64,000 nucleotides of DNA from an uncultured Clostridia bacterium (GCA_947625905.1 CANQQJ010000014.1:1-64000); one strand, 5' to 3'. Numbered from the stretch's first letter, positions 47,001 through 55,756 are shown. A program made the numbers and translations. Notes: generated by a model not told the origin, from the sequence alone.

Positions 47001-48290
47001 TCAAAAATTGCCGTAAAAACACAGCAGCATGTCGCTTTCGCCCGCCGCGTTTCTCGGCGGCGTTATGGCGCCGCCAAGCTCAATATCAGCCGCGCGGCGC
47101 GAGTCGTCGGACGGGTCGAGCCACTCTATCCGCTTCGGCTCAAACCCGAGCGCCTCGGCACGGAGCTTAAACGGCCGCCCGCTGAAGTTATAGACAAACG
47201 CGAAATCCGCGCCCGAAAACGCCGTTATCCTGTCATATTTTTCAAAACCCTCGTTTGGGACCAAATTATCATTGTGCGCGCCGGACGCGAAATCGACCGA
47301 TGTCATCAGCTCATACAGATATTTCATCTGAGCGCCGCCGGGCAGGTTTATCCCGTCCGTCCAGTATTCGCGCGCGTCGTAAGACGGCGCTTTGTCGCTC
47401 GGCGAGTAGAACTGCATTACCGAGTTCGCGCCGTAGGTGTGGCCGCAGGCGCCCTCAAACACGGACTGGTAAGCGTACCGCCTGACATCCCGCGCCCGCC
47501 AGAAGGGCTGAGTATAATCGTGCAGCCCCTGGTGTATGCCCTCGTAGGACGGTTCGCCGTCCAGCACGGGCCTCGGCCGTTTTGCGTCAAGACATTTGCG
47601 CACGTATCTCCAGTTGTCCTCGCCGAAAAACCCCTCGCTCTCCTTGTTGTCATCCCACGCGCCGAGGTTGTGCTGGTCGTACCGCCTGTGCCCCGACTGG
47701 AACATGTCAAAGTCCAGCAGGTCGGTTTCTCCGAACCGATCCGCCGAGCAGGTCCTGCCGAACGGGTGGAAGGTTATGAGCTTTTCGGGGCAGCGGCCCC
47801 TCAGCGTCTCCGCCATGATCTTCCATATTTCAAACTTGGCGCCGCCGCGGATGTCTCCGCCCAGCACCCAGACTGTGTTATCGCGCCGCTTGAACCTCTC
47901 GGCCAGGAACTCCGCGTAGCCGCGCGCGTTATTCTCGGTCAGGAACCCTTTTTTGACCATGGAGCCCCAGACCGGCAGCCACGCCGTGTACAGGCCGAAG
48001 CTTTCCGCCAGCTCGGTCACCGCCTCGGCCTTTTTCCAATAGCTTTCGGCCCTCTCGGGGCGGTCAAAGTCTATCTCCGCGCCGGGGCGCCCGAAGTTCT
48101 CGTCGTGGGCCAGCACGGCCTGTATCACGTTGAACCGCCGCTCGGCGCGGTTTTTGAAATATTTTTCGATCTCGCCGAGGCTCAGCTTTTGGAGCAGCAG
48201 CCAGGCGGTGTCGCCCAGCCAGAAGAACGGCTTTGTTTTTCCGTCCTTTTGCTCCCACAGATAATTTGAATTTTGCAAAACTTTAAGCAT
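47001..48290 (-). CDS. GH140-like (DUF4038, apiosidase-type) glycoside hydrolase
   Basis: This 429-residue protein has the DUF4038 TIM-barrel signature: KPFFWLGDTAWLLL near the start, NVIQAVL, VWVLGGD, LITFHPFGR, DGEPSYEGI and a HTYGANSVMQFY segment, then a small C-terminal beta domain. Characterised relatives release apiose side chains from pectin. No signal peptide is visible, so it likely acts in the cytoplasm on imported oligosaccharides. I start at the ATG (48290) after GGTGA rather than the GTG 9 nt upstream. It lies between ldh and ftsH with no transporter nearby. Confidence 0.85.
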   Translation of the reverse strand: MLKVLQNSNYLWEQKDGKTKPFFWLGDTAWLLLQKLSLGEIEKYFKNRAERRFNVIQAVLAHDENFGRPGAEIDFDRPERAESYWKKAEAVTELAESFGLYTAWLPVWGSMVKKGFLTENNARGYAEFLAERFKRRDNTVWVLGGDIRGGAKFEIWKIMAETLRGRCPEKLITFHPFGRTCSADRFGETDLLDFDMFQSGHRRYDQHNLGAWDDNKESEGFFGEDNWRYVRKCLDAKRPRPVLDGEPSYEGIHQGLHDYTQPFWRARDVRRYAYQSVFEGACGHTYGANSVMQFYSPSDKAPSYDAREYWTDGINLPGGAQMKYLYELMTSVDFASGAHNDNLVPNEGFEKYDRITAFSGADFAFVYNFSGRPFKLRAEALGFEPKRIEWLDPSDDSRRAADIELGGAITPPRNAAGESDMLLCFYGNF

Positions 48291-48345
48291 AAATATCACC
48301 GCGGCTATTTTACCACATTTCGCCGCCCGCGTCTATGCTTTATTC

Positions 48346-49374
48346 TCAAATTTTCTCTTTTTCGATAACCGCCTTTACCGCGGCAGCCGACTTGAGCAGC
48401 TTGGCGCACTCGCTCTCGCTGACGCTTATCGCGACCTTGCCCTCGATCCCGTCCCTGCCGACTATCGCGGGAATGCCGAGAGCCGCGCCCTCTATGCCGT
48501 ACTCCCCGCGCATGATCGACGACACCGGAAGTATCGACTTTTCGTCCCTGACTATCGCCTCGCATATGCGCTTGACCGCCATGGCTATGCCGTAGTACGT
48601 GGCCTTCTTTTTTGAGATTATCTCATAGGCCATGTTTTTAACCTCCTCGGCTATCCGCAGCATTTCCTCCTCGTGACCGTAGTCGCCCCGCGTCTCGCAG
48701 AACGTGTTAAGCGGGATCCCCGCCACGTTGGCGCTGTGCCAGGCGGCGATCTCGCTGTCGCCGTGCTCTCCGATTATGAAGGCGTGGACGCTGCGGCTGT
48801 CGACGCCCAAAAGCTCGCCCAGCCGCTGTCTGAGGCGGGCGGTGTCGAGCACGGTCCCCGAGCCGATAACGCGGTTTTCGGGCAAATTTGAGAGCTTCGC
48901 CGCGGCGTAGGTCAGCACGTCCACCGGATTCGCCACCACAAGCAGCGTGCCGCCGAATCCGCATTCGTTTATCTTGGGAATGATTGATTTAAAAATATCA
49001 ATGTTTTTATGAGCCAGATCGAGCCTCGTCTCGCCCGGCTTCTGGTTCGCGCCCGCCGCCAGTATTACGACCGCCGCGCCGCCTATATCCGAATAGCCGC
49101 CGGCGCGGATCTTCACGGGGCGGCTCAGGGGCACGCCGTGGCTGATGTCGAGAGCCTCGCCCTCGGCGCGCGCCCCGTCGGAGTCTATCAGCACAAGCTC
49201 CGAAAACAAGCCGCTCTGCATAAGCGAAAAAGCCGAGACCGAGCCCACAAAGCCGCAGCCGATGACCGCGGCCTTGCGCGGATCGACGTCCGCGGGACAC
49301 GCGGGCTCCGAAATATTGAGCTCGATATTGTTTTTGAAAAATTCTTTTGAGTTTTCTAAGTCCGAAACTTTCAT
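48346..49374 (-). CDS. ldh: L-lactate dehydrogenase
   Basis: This 342-residue NAD-dependent enzyme reduces pyruvate to lactate in fermentation. It has the Rossmann motif VIGCGFVGSVSA, the substrate-site NPVDVLTY, and the active-site HGDSE with His. An N-terminal extension of about 30 residues precedes the usual start; a shorter start is possible because the GGCGG site lies 13 nt from the ATG. Some divergence (AGANQKPGETR) is still within the LDH/MDH family, and LDH is favoured by GSGTVLDTARLR. Confidence 0.92.
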   Translation of the reverse strand: MKVSDLENSKEFFKNNIELNISEPACPADVDPRKAAVIGCGFVGSVSAFSLMQSGLFSELVLIDSDGARAEGEALDISHGVPLSRPVKIRAGGYSDIGGAAVVILAAGANQKPGETRLDLAHKNIDIFKSIIPKINECGFGGTLLVVANPVDVLTYAAAKLSNLPENRVIGSGTVLDTARLRQRLGELLGVDSRSVHAFIIGEHGDSEIAAWHSANVAGIPLNTFCETRGDYGHEEEMLRIAEEVKNMAYEIISKKKATYYGIAMAVKRICEAIVRDEKSILPVSSIMRGEYGIEGAALGIPAIVGRDGIEGKVAISVSESECAKLLKSAAAVKAVIEKEKI

Positions 49375-49428
49375 ATTAAATATTACCGCCTTAACAGTTT
49401 TGGACTTAGTTTTCGCAAATATAATATT

Positions 49429-50781
49429 TTAATTCAATTTTTTGTAGACGGTGAAGTACATGGTGGTGAACGCCGCGGCGCCGCCGACAAGGTTTGAGAT
49501 CGGTTCAGCCCAGAACACGCCGTTTATCGGAGGCTGCCACACGAGCGGCAGCAGCATGGTGAGCGGCACCACTATAACTATCTTGCGGAACAGCGAAAAG
49601 AAGACCGCCTGCTTGGGCTTGTCGAGCGCGGTGAACACCGACTGCCCGCAGAACTGCAGCGCCATAAAGCAGAATCCGAAAAAGTAAATGTGCATCGACT
49701 TGACGCCCGCGTCCAGAAGCTCGGGGCTGTTGGTGAATATCCCCACGAAAAAGCGCGGGAACAGCGCCGCCGCCAGCCACGCCAAAAGGGTGTAGATTAT
49801 CGTGATCGACGACATGTATTTTATGCCCTTTTTGACCCTGTGATGAAGGTTCGCGCCGTAGTTAAAGCCCAGCACGGGCTGAGTGCCGTGGGTGAATCCC
49901 ATGACCGGCAGCGTCAGGATATCCCGCACCGAGATCAGTATCGTCATTATGCCTATGTACGTGTCGCCGCCGTATTTGCCCAGCGTCTTGTTGCAGACCG
50001 ACTGCACCGCCGCGTTGGTGGCCGACATCGTGAAGGTGGCAAGGCCCAGCGAGAGTATCTTTCCCGCGCGGCGCGGCGATATGTGCCGCATGCGGCTGAG
50101 CTTTATCTTGTAGACCGCGCGGCCGCTCAGCAAGAACCCGGTCGTCCAAAGCGCCGAGACCGCCTGCGACAGCACCGTGGCGATCGCCGCTCCGGTGACG
50201 CCCATATGCAGCGCGAAAATAAATATCGGGTCGAGAATTATATTCAGTCCCGCGCCCAGCGCGATGGTTATCATGCCTATCTTGCCGAAGCCCTGCGCGT
50301 TTATTATGCTGTTTAGGCCCAGCGCCACGACCGTGAAAACCGCGCCCGAGATATACACCGTGGTGTAGGCCGAAGCGTAGGGCATGGTGCTGTCGCCCGC
50401 GCCCAGCATGCGCAGGATGGGATATTTAAAGATCAGCGTCAGCGCCGTTATCAGCGCCGCCGCGATAAGCAGCATCGAAAACGCGGCGCCCAGCAGCTTT
50501 TCGGCCTCCTCGTCGTCGCCGCGGCCGCGCTTTATCGAGATCAGAGGCGCGGCGCCTCCGCCGATAAGATTGGCAAACGCCATCACCAGCGTCACTATCG
50601 GCAGGCATATGCCCACGCCGGTGAGAGCGCCCGCCGCGTCGGGGCCGTCGATCCTGCCGATAAACACACGGTCGACCACGTTGTAGAGCATGGTTATAAG
50701 CTGTGCCACGGTCATTGGCACAGCCAGCCTGAGCATATGCTTTAATATACTTCCTCGGGAAAAGTCGTTGACCCGCTCCAT
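49429..50781 (-). CDS. MATE-family multidrug/sodium antiporter
   Basis: This 450-residue protein has 12 predicted hydrophobic helices in two similar halves and the MATE pattern near the start (GSILKHMLRLAVPMTVAQL, DRVFIGR). The internal FGFCFMALQFCGQSVFTAL segment is typical of the MepA-like subgroup. It exports cationic drugs or metabolites in exchange for Na+ or H+; the substrate is unknown. The start follows GGAGGACCGGTAAG. It ends 54 nt before the ldh start. Confidence 0.93.
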   Translation of the reverse strand: MERVNDFSRGSILKHMLRLAVPMTVAQLITMLYNVVDRVFIGRIDGPDAAGALTGVGICLPIVTLVMAFANLIGGGAAPLISIKRGRGDDEEAEKLLGAAFSMLLIAAALITALTLIFKYPILRMLGAGDSTMPYASAYTTVYISGAVFTVVALGLNSIINAQGFGKIGMITIALGAGLNIILDPIFIFALHMGVTGAAIATVLSQAVSALWTTGFLLSGRAVYKIKLSRMRHISPRRAGKILSLGLATFTMSATNAAVQSVCNKTLGKYGGDTYIGIMTILISVRDILTLPVMGFTHGTQPVLGFNYGANLHHRVKKGIKYMSSITIIYTLLAWLAAALFPRFFVGIFTNSPELLDAGVKSMHIYFFGFCFMALQFCGQSVFTALDKPKQAVFFSLFRKIVIVVPLTMLLPLVWQPPINGVFWAEPISNLVGGAAAFTTMYFTVYKKLN

Positions 50782-50878
50782 CTTACCGGTCCTCCGTTAT
50801 GTCTTGCGGCCTTTGTTCGGCGCTTACTAAACGGGACGCCCAACGGCGCCCCGTGCGTTATTCTTATAAAGATCAAGC

Positions 50879-51601
50879 TTAAATATCGTTGAATCTCTGC
50901 TCCAGCTTGGGATAAACCTTTTCCTCGACATAGATGTACCAATCGAGCAGTTTTTTTGTCTCGTTGTAATACTTTTCAACGTCCTCGTCGATATAATAAT
51001 CGCTGTTCTGCGCCTTGTGGTTCCTGATGTTTGCGATCTCCTGGTTTATCTTGATAAGCTGCAGACGCACGCTGTTGTACTCGTCCCAGACCGACGCGAT
51101 CTGCGGATAGGTAAATCCGCTTAAGCACTCGCCTATTTTCTTTCTCAAAAGTACGGACAGGAAATCCGCCGTGTCAAAAAACGCCTTGCACTCGTTGCCG
51201 AGAGCCGACCTCAGATTGTCTATCATGTATTTCTCGTTGAATGTGCCGCTGCCCGTTCTCGCCATATAATCGTTGGCGCACACGTGAATGATATTCTCGT
51301 ACGCGTTTTTGAGGCTGTTGATCGGCAGGAAAAACGTCTTGAGCTCGGAGCCGTATTCCTCGGCGAGAATATACAGCTCTTTTGTTTTCAGGTGCACATA
51401 GAAAATACGCTCCCAATACTCGTCGGCTGTCATGTTGCCCTTTCTGTAGGAGTTGATGCTCTCAAACATCGCCCTGTTCGCCGATTCCGCGGTGTCGGGC
51501 TCGCGGCTGTCCCCGCGGCGTCCGCGGCCGCCCGCCGCGCGGCCGGTATCCTCGGCGGATATGATCTTTGTCTGATCGTTTTCGGAATTGTTTTTGCTCA
51601 T
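50879..51601 (-). CDS. Unknown cytoplasmic protein, last gene of a three-gene membrane operon
   Basis: This 240-residue protein has a disordered charged N terminus (about 1-40, with GRAAGGRGRRGDSRE) and an all-helical remainder (SYRKGNMTADEYWERI, ECKAFFDTADFLSVLLRKKI, LEQRFNDI). It has no membrane segment or known motif. Its start lies 2 nt after the stop of the 101-residue gene, so it is translated as part of that operon. I do not recognise the family. Confidence 0.75.
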   Translation of the reverse strand: MSKNNSENDQTKIISAEDTGRAAGGRGRRGDSREPDTAESANRAMFESINSYRKGNMTADEYWERIFYVHLKTKELYILAEEYGSELKTFFLPINSLKNAYENIIHVCANDYMARTGSGTFNEKYMIDNLRSALGNECKAFFDTADFLSVLLRKKIGECLSGFTYPQIASVWDEYNSVRLQLIKINQEIANIRNHKAQNSDYYIDEDVEKYYNETKKLLDWYIYVEEKVYPKLEQRFNDI

Positions 51602-51603
51602 TC

Positions 51604-51909
51604 TCAGTTCCTGCCCTTCAATATTTTTTGCGGCGCGTACTTTTTCCGCATCGACTCGATATTGTCGTCGGAATAAAAGCAGCCCATGGCGATCCTCGCG
51701 TCCGATGTGGCCGAGGAATAAAAATCCTCGTACTTGTAAACCGTCTTTTTTGTTATATTATCAGCGGCTATCGGAAAATCGACGTCCATCAATGTGGCGG
51801 AGCCTCTCGCCTCGGTTATCTTGTAGGCGGAGTAGAGCATCCCGAACAAAATGCAGCCTCCGATAATAATGCCCGCTATCCAAATCAGCGTAAAAGCCGT
51901 GTCCATCAT
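51604..51909 (-). CDS. Small single-pass membrane protein of unknown function
   Basis: This 101-residue protein has an N-terminal transmembrane helix (TLIWIAGIIIGGCILFGMLY) and a soluble tail (DVDFPIAADNITKKTVYKY). Its first codon overlaps the previous gene's stop (ATGA). It is the second gene of three; no known family. Confidence 0.75.
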   Translation of the reverse strand: MMDTAFTLIWIAGIIIGGCILFGMLYSAYKITEARGSATLMDVDFPIAADNITKKTVYKYEDFYSSATSDARIAMGCFYSDDNIESMRKKYAPQKILKGRN

Positions 51910-52382
51910 TTCTTCCCGCCTTCTCTGACATTGATATTGACCGTTATAAACATAACAAGCGCCAAAACGATCGAAACGATCAGAAACTCGGTGTTCATTT
52001 TATATACGGTCTGTCCGAAGACCACGGGATCGCCCTCAAGCATCAAATATCCCATAATGGCCAGAAACACAGCGACGACCTCCAAAAACGCCAGCAAATA
52101 CACAAGCATAGTGCTGCGTTTTCCCATGAGCACCGCCATGCCGACAGCGATTATCGCGGTCGCGGCGACAAGGTACAAAACATCGTTGTCGCTGAACACC
52201 ATGATCCAGTAGCCGATGTCGACGGAGGTCGCGGCCTTTGTGAAAAACGGCCGCAGCATCAGCGGAAAAAACGAAAAAATCAGACACAAAAGCCATACTG
52301 TGAACATCTTAAAAAACTGCCGGAAGTCAAACAGCACCCTTCCTCCGACTTTTTTGTTTGCTATTTCACGGTAATCCGCCAC
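51906..52382 (-). CDS. Four-helix membrane protein of unknown function
   Basis: This 158-residue protein has four hydrophobic helices (about 28-47, 65-85, 90-110 and 130-152) and short loops. It begins MADYREIANKKVGGR and ends VREGGKK. It is the first gene of the operon with a promoter at 52452-52480. It could be a membrane partner for the two following proteins. I do not recognise it. Confidence 0.75.
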   Translation of the reverse strand: MADYREIANKKVGGRVLFDFRQFFKMFTVWLLCLIFSFFPLMLRPFFTKAATSVDIGYWIMVFSDNDVLYLVAATAIIAVGMAVLMGKRSTMLVYLLAFLEVVAVFLAIMGYLMLEGDPVVFGQTVYKMNTEFLIVSIVLALVMFITVNINVREGGKK

Positions 52383-52451
52383 TTAAACCCCTCCCCGCGC
52401 GGCCGCATCCTGAACGGTCGATTCGGTTTGTTAATATTTCTACTATATAAT

Positions 52452-52480
52452 AAATTAACACAAATAAAAGGTGTTGTCAA
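52452..52480 (-). promoter_or_regulatory. Promoter of the three-gene unknown operon
   Basis: TTGACA (52480-52475), 17-bp spacer and TAATTT (52457-52452), the latter preceded by TGT as in an extended -10. Confidence 0.6.
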
Positions 52481-52510
52481 GAGATTAGCATAAATTATAT
52501 ATTTCCGATT

Positions 52511-52655
52511 TTGCCTTCCCCTTGAGGGGAATGCGGGCTGCGGCCGGAGCCGCGAAGCGGGTTCGAGGCACTAACGTATTCCGATTGCACAAATAAACGA
52601 GGCCACAAATCATTAACGTGAGAGGACATGGCCGAAGGCACTCGGATGAGGTGTT
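52511..52655. repeat. Mosaic intergenic repeat cluster R4 carrying the 98-bp insert
   Basis: CCTTCCCCTTGAGGGGA (52514-52530) and GCCGAAGGCACTCGGATGAGGTG (52631-52653) are the two halves of a module that is continuous at 58347-58393. About 98 bp (52533-52630) split the halves here and recur at 59041-59138. Confidence 0.8.
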
Positions 52656-52682
52656 CAGCATGATAAACCGAACTTTTTCGCA

Positions 52683-52708
52683 AAATAAAGAGCCGGCAGT
52701 GCCGGCTC
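52683..52708 (-). terminator. Terminator of the response-regulator gene
   Basis: GAGCCGGC (52690-52697) and GCCGGCTC (52701-52708) pair; the minus strand then reads TTTATTTTG. The stem lies 6 nt after the stop codon, so no partner kinase gene follows. Confidence 0.85.
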
Positions 52709-52713
52709 GTAAT

Positions 52714-53406
52714 TTATATCGCGAAGTAGTATCCCACGCCTCTTTTTGTCATAATATGCTTGGGCTGAGACGGGTCGTCCTCTATCTTTTCTCTCACGCG
52801 GCGGACAGTGACGTCGACCGTACGCACATCGCCGTAATACTCATAGTCCCAAACGTACTCGAGAAGGCTCTTGCGCGAGTAGATCTTGTTGGGCTGCGCC
52901 GACAGGAACTTGATAAGCTCGAACTCCCTCACGGTCAGGTCGATCAGCTTGCCGTCCTTGTAGAGCTCGTATCTGTTGCAGTCAAGCGTGAAGTTTCCGA
53001 TCTCGACTATGTCGGACTCGACCTCCTCCTGCTGCGGAACGATGTCGCTGCGCCGCATGTTCGCCTTTACCCTCGCCAGAAGCTCGCGCACGCTGAAGGG
53101 TTTGGTTATGTAGTCGTCGGCTCCCAGCTCAAGACCCAGGACCTTGTCGACCTCCTCCTCGCGGGCTGTTATCATGAGAATCGGAACGTCGGACTTGTCG
53201 CGTATTTTGCGGCAAACCGAGAATCCGTCCAAATTCGGCAGCATAACGTCGAGCAGTATCAGATCGGGTTTTTCGATCTCGGCCTTTTTGACCGCCTCCT
53301 CGCCGTCATATGCCTCGCAAACGGTGTACCCCTCGTTCCTCAGATTAAGGGTCAAAATCTCAACGATGCTTTTTTCATCGTCAACAATCATTACTTTTTT
53401 TCCCAT
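52714..53406 (-). CDS. OmpR-family response regulator (WalR/PhoP-like), orphan
   Basis: This 230-residue regulator has a receiver domain with the acidic pocket DDE, phospho-acceptor Asp in LLDVMLPNLDG, and Lys in TKPFS. The C-terminal winged helix (about 130-228) has LTVREFELIKFL and ends RGVGYYFAI, close to WalR/YycF. WalR controls cell-wall hydrolases and is usually essential and followed by the walK kinase gene. Here a terminator follows directly, and no kinase lies in the window. The start follows GGGGGTG. A TGTAAC-N5-TGTAAC direct repeat about 95 bp upstream may be its own binding site. Confidence 0.9.
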   Translation of the reverse strand: MGKKVMIVDDEKSIVEILTLNLRNEGYTVCEAYDGEEAVKKAEIEKPDLILLDVMLPNLDGFSVCRKIRDKSDVPILMITAREEEVDKVLGLELGADDYITKPFSVRELLARVKANMRRSDIVPQQEEVESDIVEIGNFTLDCNRYELYKDGKLIDLTVREFELIKFLSAQPNKIYSRKSLLEYVWDYEYYGDVRTVDVTVRRVREKIEDDPSQPKHIMTKRGVGYYFAI

Positions 53407-53498
53407 ATTGGTATCGCACCCCCAAGTTATTTCAATAAAAACGTAAAATCAAATTAATTTGCTGAAACTTCGTTTTTTGGGCAATTTATTGCTAAAAA

Positions 53499-53515
53499 GT
53501 TACATCGAAGTTACA
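53499..53515 (-). promoter_or_regulatory. Direct-repeat box (WalR/PhoP-like) upstream of the response regulator
   Basis: On the minus strand TGTAAC-TTCGA-TGTAAC (53515-53499) fits the WalR consensus TGTWAH-N5-TGTWAH exactly. It lies about 95 bp upstream of the regulator's ATG, downstream of a TATAAA/TATATT-rich candidate -10 region. Autoregulation is inference. Confidence 0.55.
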
Positions 53516-53599
53516 CATAATATAATTTTATACTACTTCATTTAAAAAATCAAGGCTTTTATTAAATTATTTTTAAAGAAATTTTACAATAAAAAAACA

Positions 53600-54010
53600 A
53601 GGGGGCGTAGAGGGCGCCCCTATACCGGCCTCCTCCCGGGAGGAGGCGGCTGCGGCTTGCCGCAGACGGAGGTGGGAACGTAGTGATTAGTGATTAGTAA
53701 ATAGTGATTAGGATCCCCCCTCAGTCGGGCGTTGCCCGACAGCTCCCCCGAGGGGGCGCCTTGCGGGACGCCGGAGTCGTCGTCAAAAGGCTTCCCCTTG
53801 AGGGGAAGCTGTCAGGCGCAGCCTGACTGATGAGGTGTAATAGAATGTTTCAAGAATCATTAAGCGGATTATACGCTTGCGCTAACACCTCATCCGACTT
53901 TTTGCCCATGCGGGCAAAAACCCACCTTCCCCTTGAGGGGAAGGCAAAAGGGGGCGGACGACCTCGGCCGCCCGCCCCTAATACCTAGTTCCTATTTCCT
54001 AGTCCCTACG
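53600..54010. repeat. Mosaic intergenic repeat cluster R5
   Basis: This is the longest cluster. It includes a CCTCCTCCCGGGAGGAGG palindrome, heptamer repeats (GTGATTA GTGATTA GTAAATA GTGATTA, 53686-53713), CTCAGTCGGGCGTTGCCCGA, two opposed CCTTCCCCTTGAGGGGAAG modules (53791-53837 and 53887-53943), a CGGACGACCTCGGCCGCCCG arm, and a second heptamer stretch ending at 54010 against the amt stop codon. I see no gene in it. Confidence 0.85.
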
Positions 54011-55756
54011 TTAGCAATTCTCTCCGTCCTCGGTCATCGCGTCGTAGCCGCTCTCGCCGGTGCGGATCTTGACCACGTTGTCAACGCCGTAAACGAATAT
54101 CTTTCCGTCGCCGATATGGCCCGTGTAAAGCGCCTTGCTGGCGGCCTTGATAACGTCGTTTACCGGAACTCTGCAAACAACGATCTCGACCTTTATCTTA
54201 GGCAGCAGCGTAGCCTCGACCGCGACTCCGCGATAGAACTCGCTCTTGCCCTTCTGCATGCCGCAGCCCAGAACGTGCGACACGGTCATGCCCGTAACGC
54301 CGATGTTGTTGAGCTCGCGCTTTAAGGACTCGAACTTCGACTCCTTGCATACGACCGTCACCTTGGTTATCGGATGTCCGTCGCTGTCGGTGGTCTTGCC
54401 TGCCGCCGGCGTCGGAACGTTGATAACCGGAACCGTCAGCGGAGTGGGAGCCGCGGCTGCCTCGGTCTCCTCGACCGCGCCCTCGGCGATAGCCACTCTT
54501 GAAGGCATGAAGTCCGCGTACGCCGAAGACATGCCGTGCTCGTGAACGTCCAGACCCTCGATCTCCTCCTCGGCCGAAACTCTGAGGCCGATCGTCTTTT
54601 TGATTATCATAAACGCGATAAACATTGTCACCGCGGTCCAGCCGCAGATCGTGATTATTCCCAGAAGCTGCAGTCCCAGCTGCGAGAAGCCGCCGCCGTG
54701 GAACAGGCCGTTGACCTCGCAGGCGGGAACGCTCGTTGAGGCGAACAGACCAACCGCGATCGTGCCCCAAATGCCGTTTAAGAAGTGGACGGCCACAGCG
54801 CCGACGGGGTCGTCGATATGCAGAACGTTATCGAGGAGCCATACGCCGAATACGACCAGCAGTCCGGCAACGGCGCCGACGATTATGGAGCCCCAGCCGT
54901 CGATCATGTCGCAGCCCGCGGTTATCGCCACAAGACCCGCCAGAGACGCGTTCAGACACATCGAAACATCGGGCTTGCCGTACTTGAGCCATGTGAATAT
55001 CATGCAGACTACCGTCGCGACCGCGGGAGCGATCGTCGTTGTCATGAATATCGACGCCAGCTGATCGCCCGATGTGGCGGCCGCGCCGTTGAATCCGTAC
55101 CATCCAAACCAAAGAATGAAGCAGCCCAGAGCGCCGATAACAATATTATGACCCGGGAAGGCGTGGACCTTGGTGCTGCCGTCCTTATCCTTGGTGAACT
55201 TGCCTATGCGTGCGCCCAGCAGAGCCGCGCCGATAAGTGCCGACAGACCGCCGACCATATGTATGGCCGCCGAGCCCGCGAAATCGTGGAAGCCGAGCTG
55301 AGCCAGCCAGCCGCCGCCCCATACCCAGTGGGCCTCTATCGGATAAACGACCAGCGATATGACCGCCGAATATACGCAGTATGACGAGAACTTTGTTCTC
55401 TCGGCCATAGCGCCCGAAACGATCGTCGCCGCCGTGGCGCAGAACACTAAGTTAAACACGAAGTTCGACCAGTCAACGTTTGCATAGTCGGTGATTATGC
55501 CGAGAGTCGGCATGCCCATGAATCCGCCGAGCGTGTCCTCGCCCAGCATCAGACCGAAACCGAGTATGATGAACATTACGGTGCCTATGCAGAAGTCCAT
55601 CAGGTTTTTCATAATAATGTTACCGGAGTTCTTGGCTCTTGTGAAGCCGGCCTCCACCATGGCGAAGCCCGCCTGCATAAAGAACACCAGCGCCGCGCCT
55701 ATCAGAAACCATATTCCGAACATCTCGGAAGTTGCCAATTCAATAATGTTGTCCAT
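54011..55756 (-). CDS. amt: Ammonium transporter fused to a C-terminal PII (GlnK-like) domain
   Basis: This 581-residue protein has an Amt channel of 11 or so helices (to about residue 405: AGFAMVEAGFTRAKNSGNI, HMVGGLSALIGA, WFGWYGFNGA), a Pro/Ala linker, and a PII domain from about 464 (KVTVVCKESKFESLKREL, LGCGMQKGKSEFYRG, IGDGKIFVY). Amt conducts ammonium and PII blocks it under nitrogen excess; here both are on one chain, three per trimer. The T loop lacks the uridylylated Tyr51 of classical GlnK (VAV replaces AEY), so control is probably by ATP/ADP/2-oxoglutarate alone. It follows glnN, with a terminator-like hairpin between. The start follows AAGGAGGAATAAGTT. Confidence 0.93.
   Translation of the reverse strand: MDNIIELATSEMFGIWFLIGAALVFFMQAGFAMVEAGFTRAKNSGNIIMKNLMDFCIGTVMFIILGFGLMLGEDTLGGFMGMPTLGIITDYANVDWSNFVFNLVFCATAATIVSGAMAERTKFSSYCVYSAVISLVVYPIEAHWVWGGGWLAQLGFHDFAGSAAIHMVGGLSALIGAALLGARIGKFTKDKDGSTKVHAFPGHNIVIGALGCFILWFGWYGFNGAAATSGDQLASIFMTTTIAPAVATVVCMIFTWLKYGKPDVSMCLNASLAGLVAITAGCDMIDGWGSIIVGAVAGLLVVFGVWLLDNVLHIDDPVGAVAVHFLNGIWGTIAVGLFASTSVPACEVNGLFHGGGFSQLGLQLLGIITICGWTAVTMFIAFMIIKKTIGLRVSAEEEIEGLDVHEHGMSSAYADFMPSRVAIAEGAVEETEAAAAPTPLTVPVINVPTPAAGKTTDSDGHPITKVTVVCKESKFESLKRELNNIGVTGMTVSHVLGCGMQKGKSEFYRGVAVEATLLPKIKVEIVVCRVPVNDVIKAASKALYTGHIGDGKIFVYGVDNVVKIRTGESGYDAMTEDGENC

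Noticed and set aside
52500-52700. A histidine kinase gene or fragment beside the response regulator
   Set aside because: Only repeat R4 and a terminator are present; no kinase motifs were found in any frame.
53600-54010. Repeat clusters as CRISPR arrays
   Set aside because: Modules differ in length and order, spacers are not uniform and no cas gene is near.
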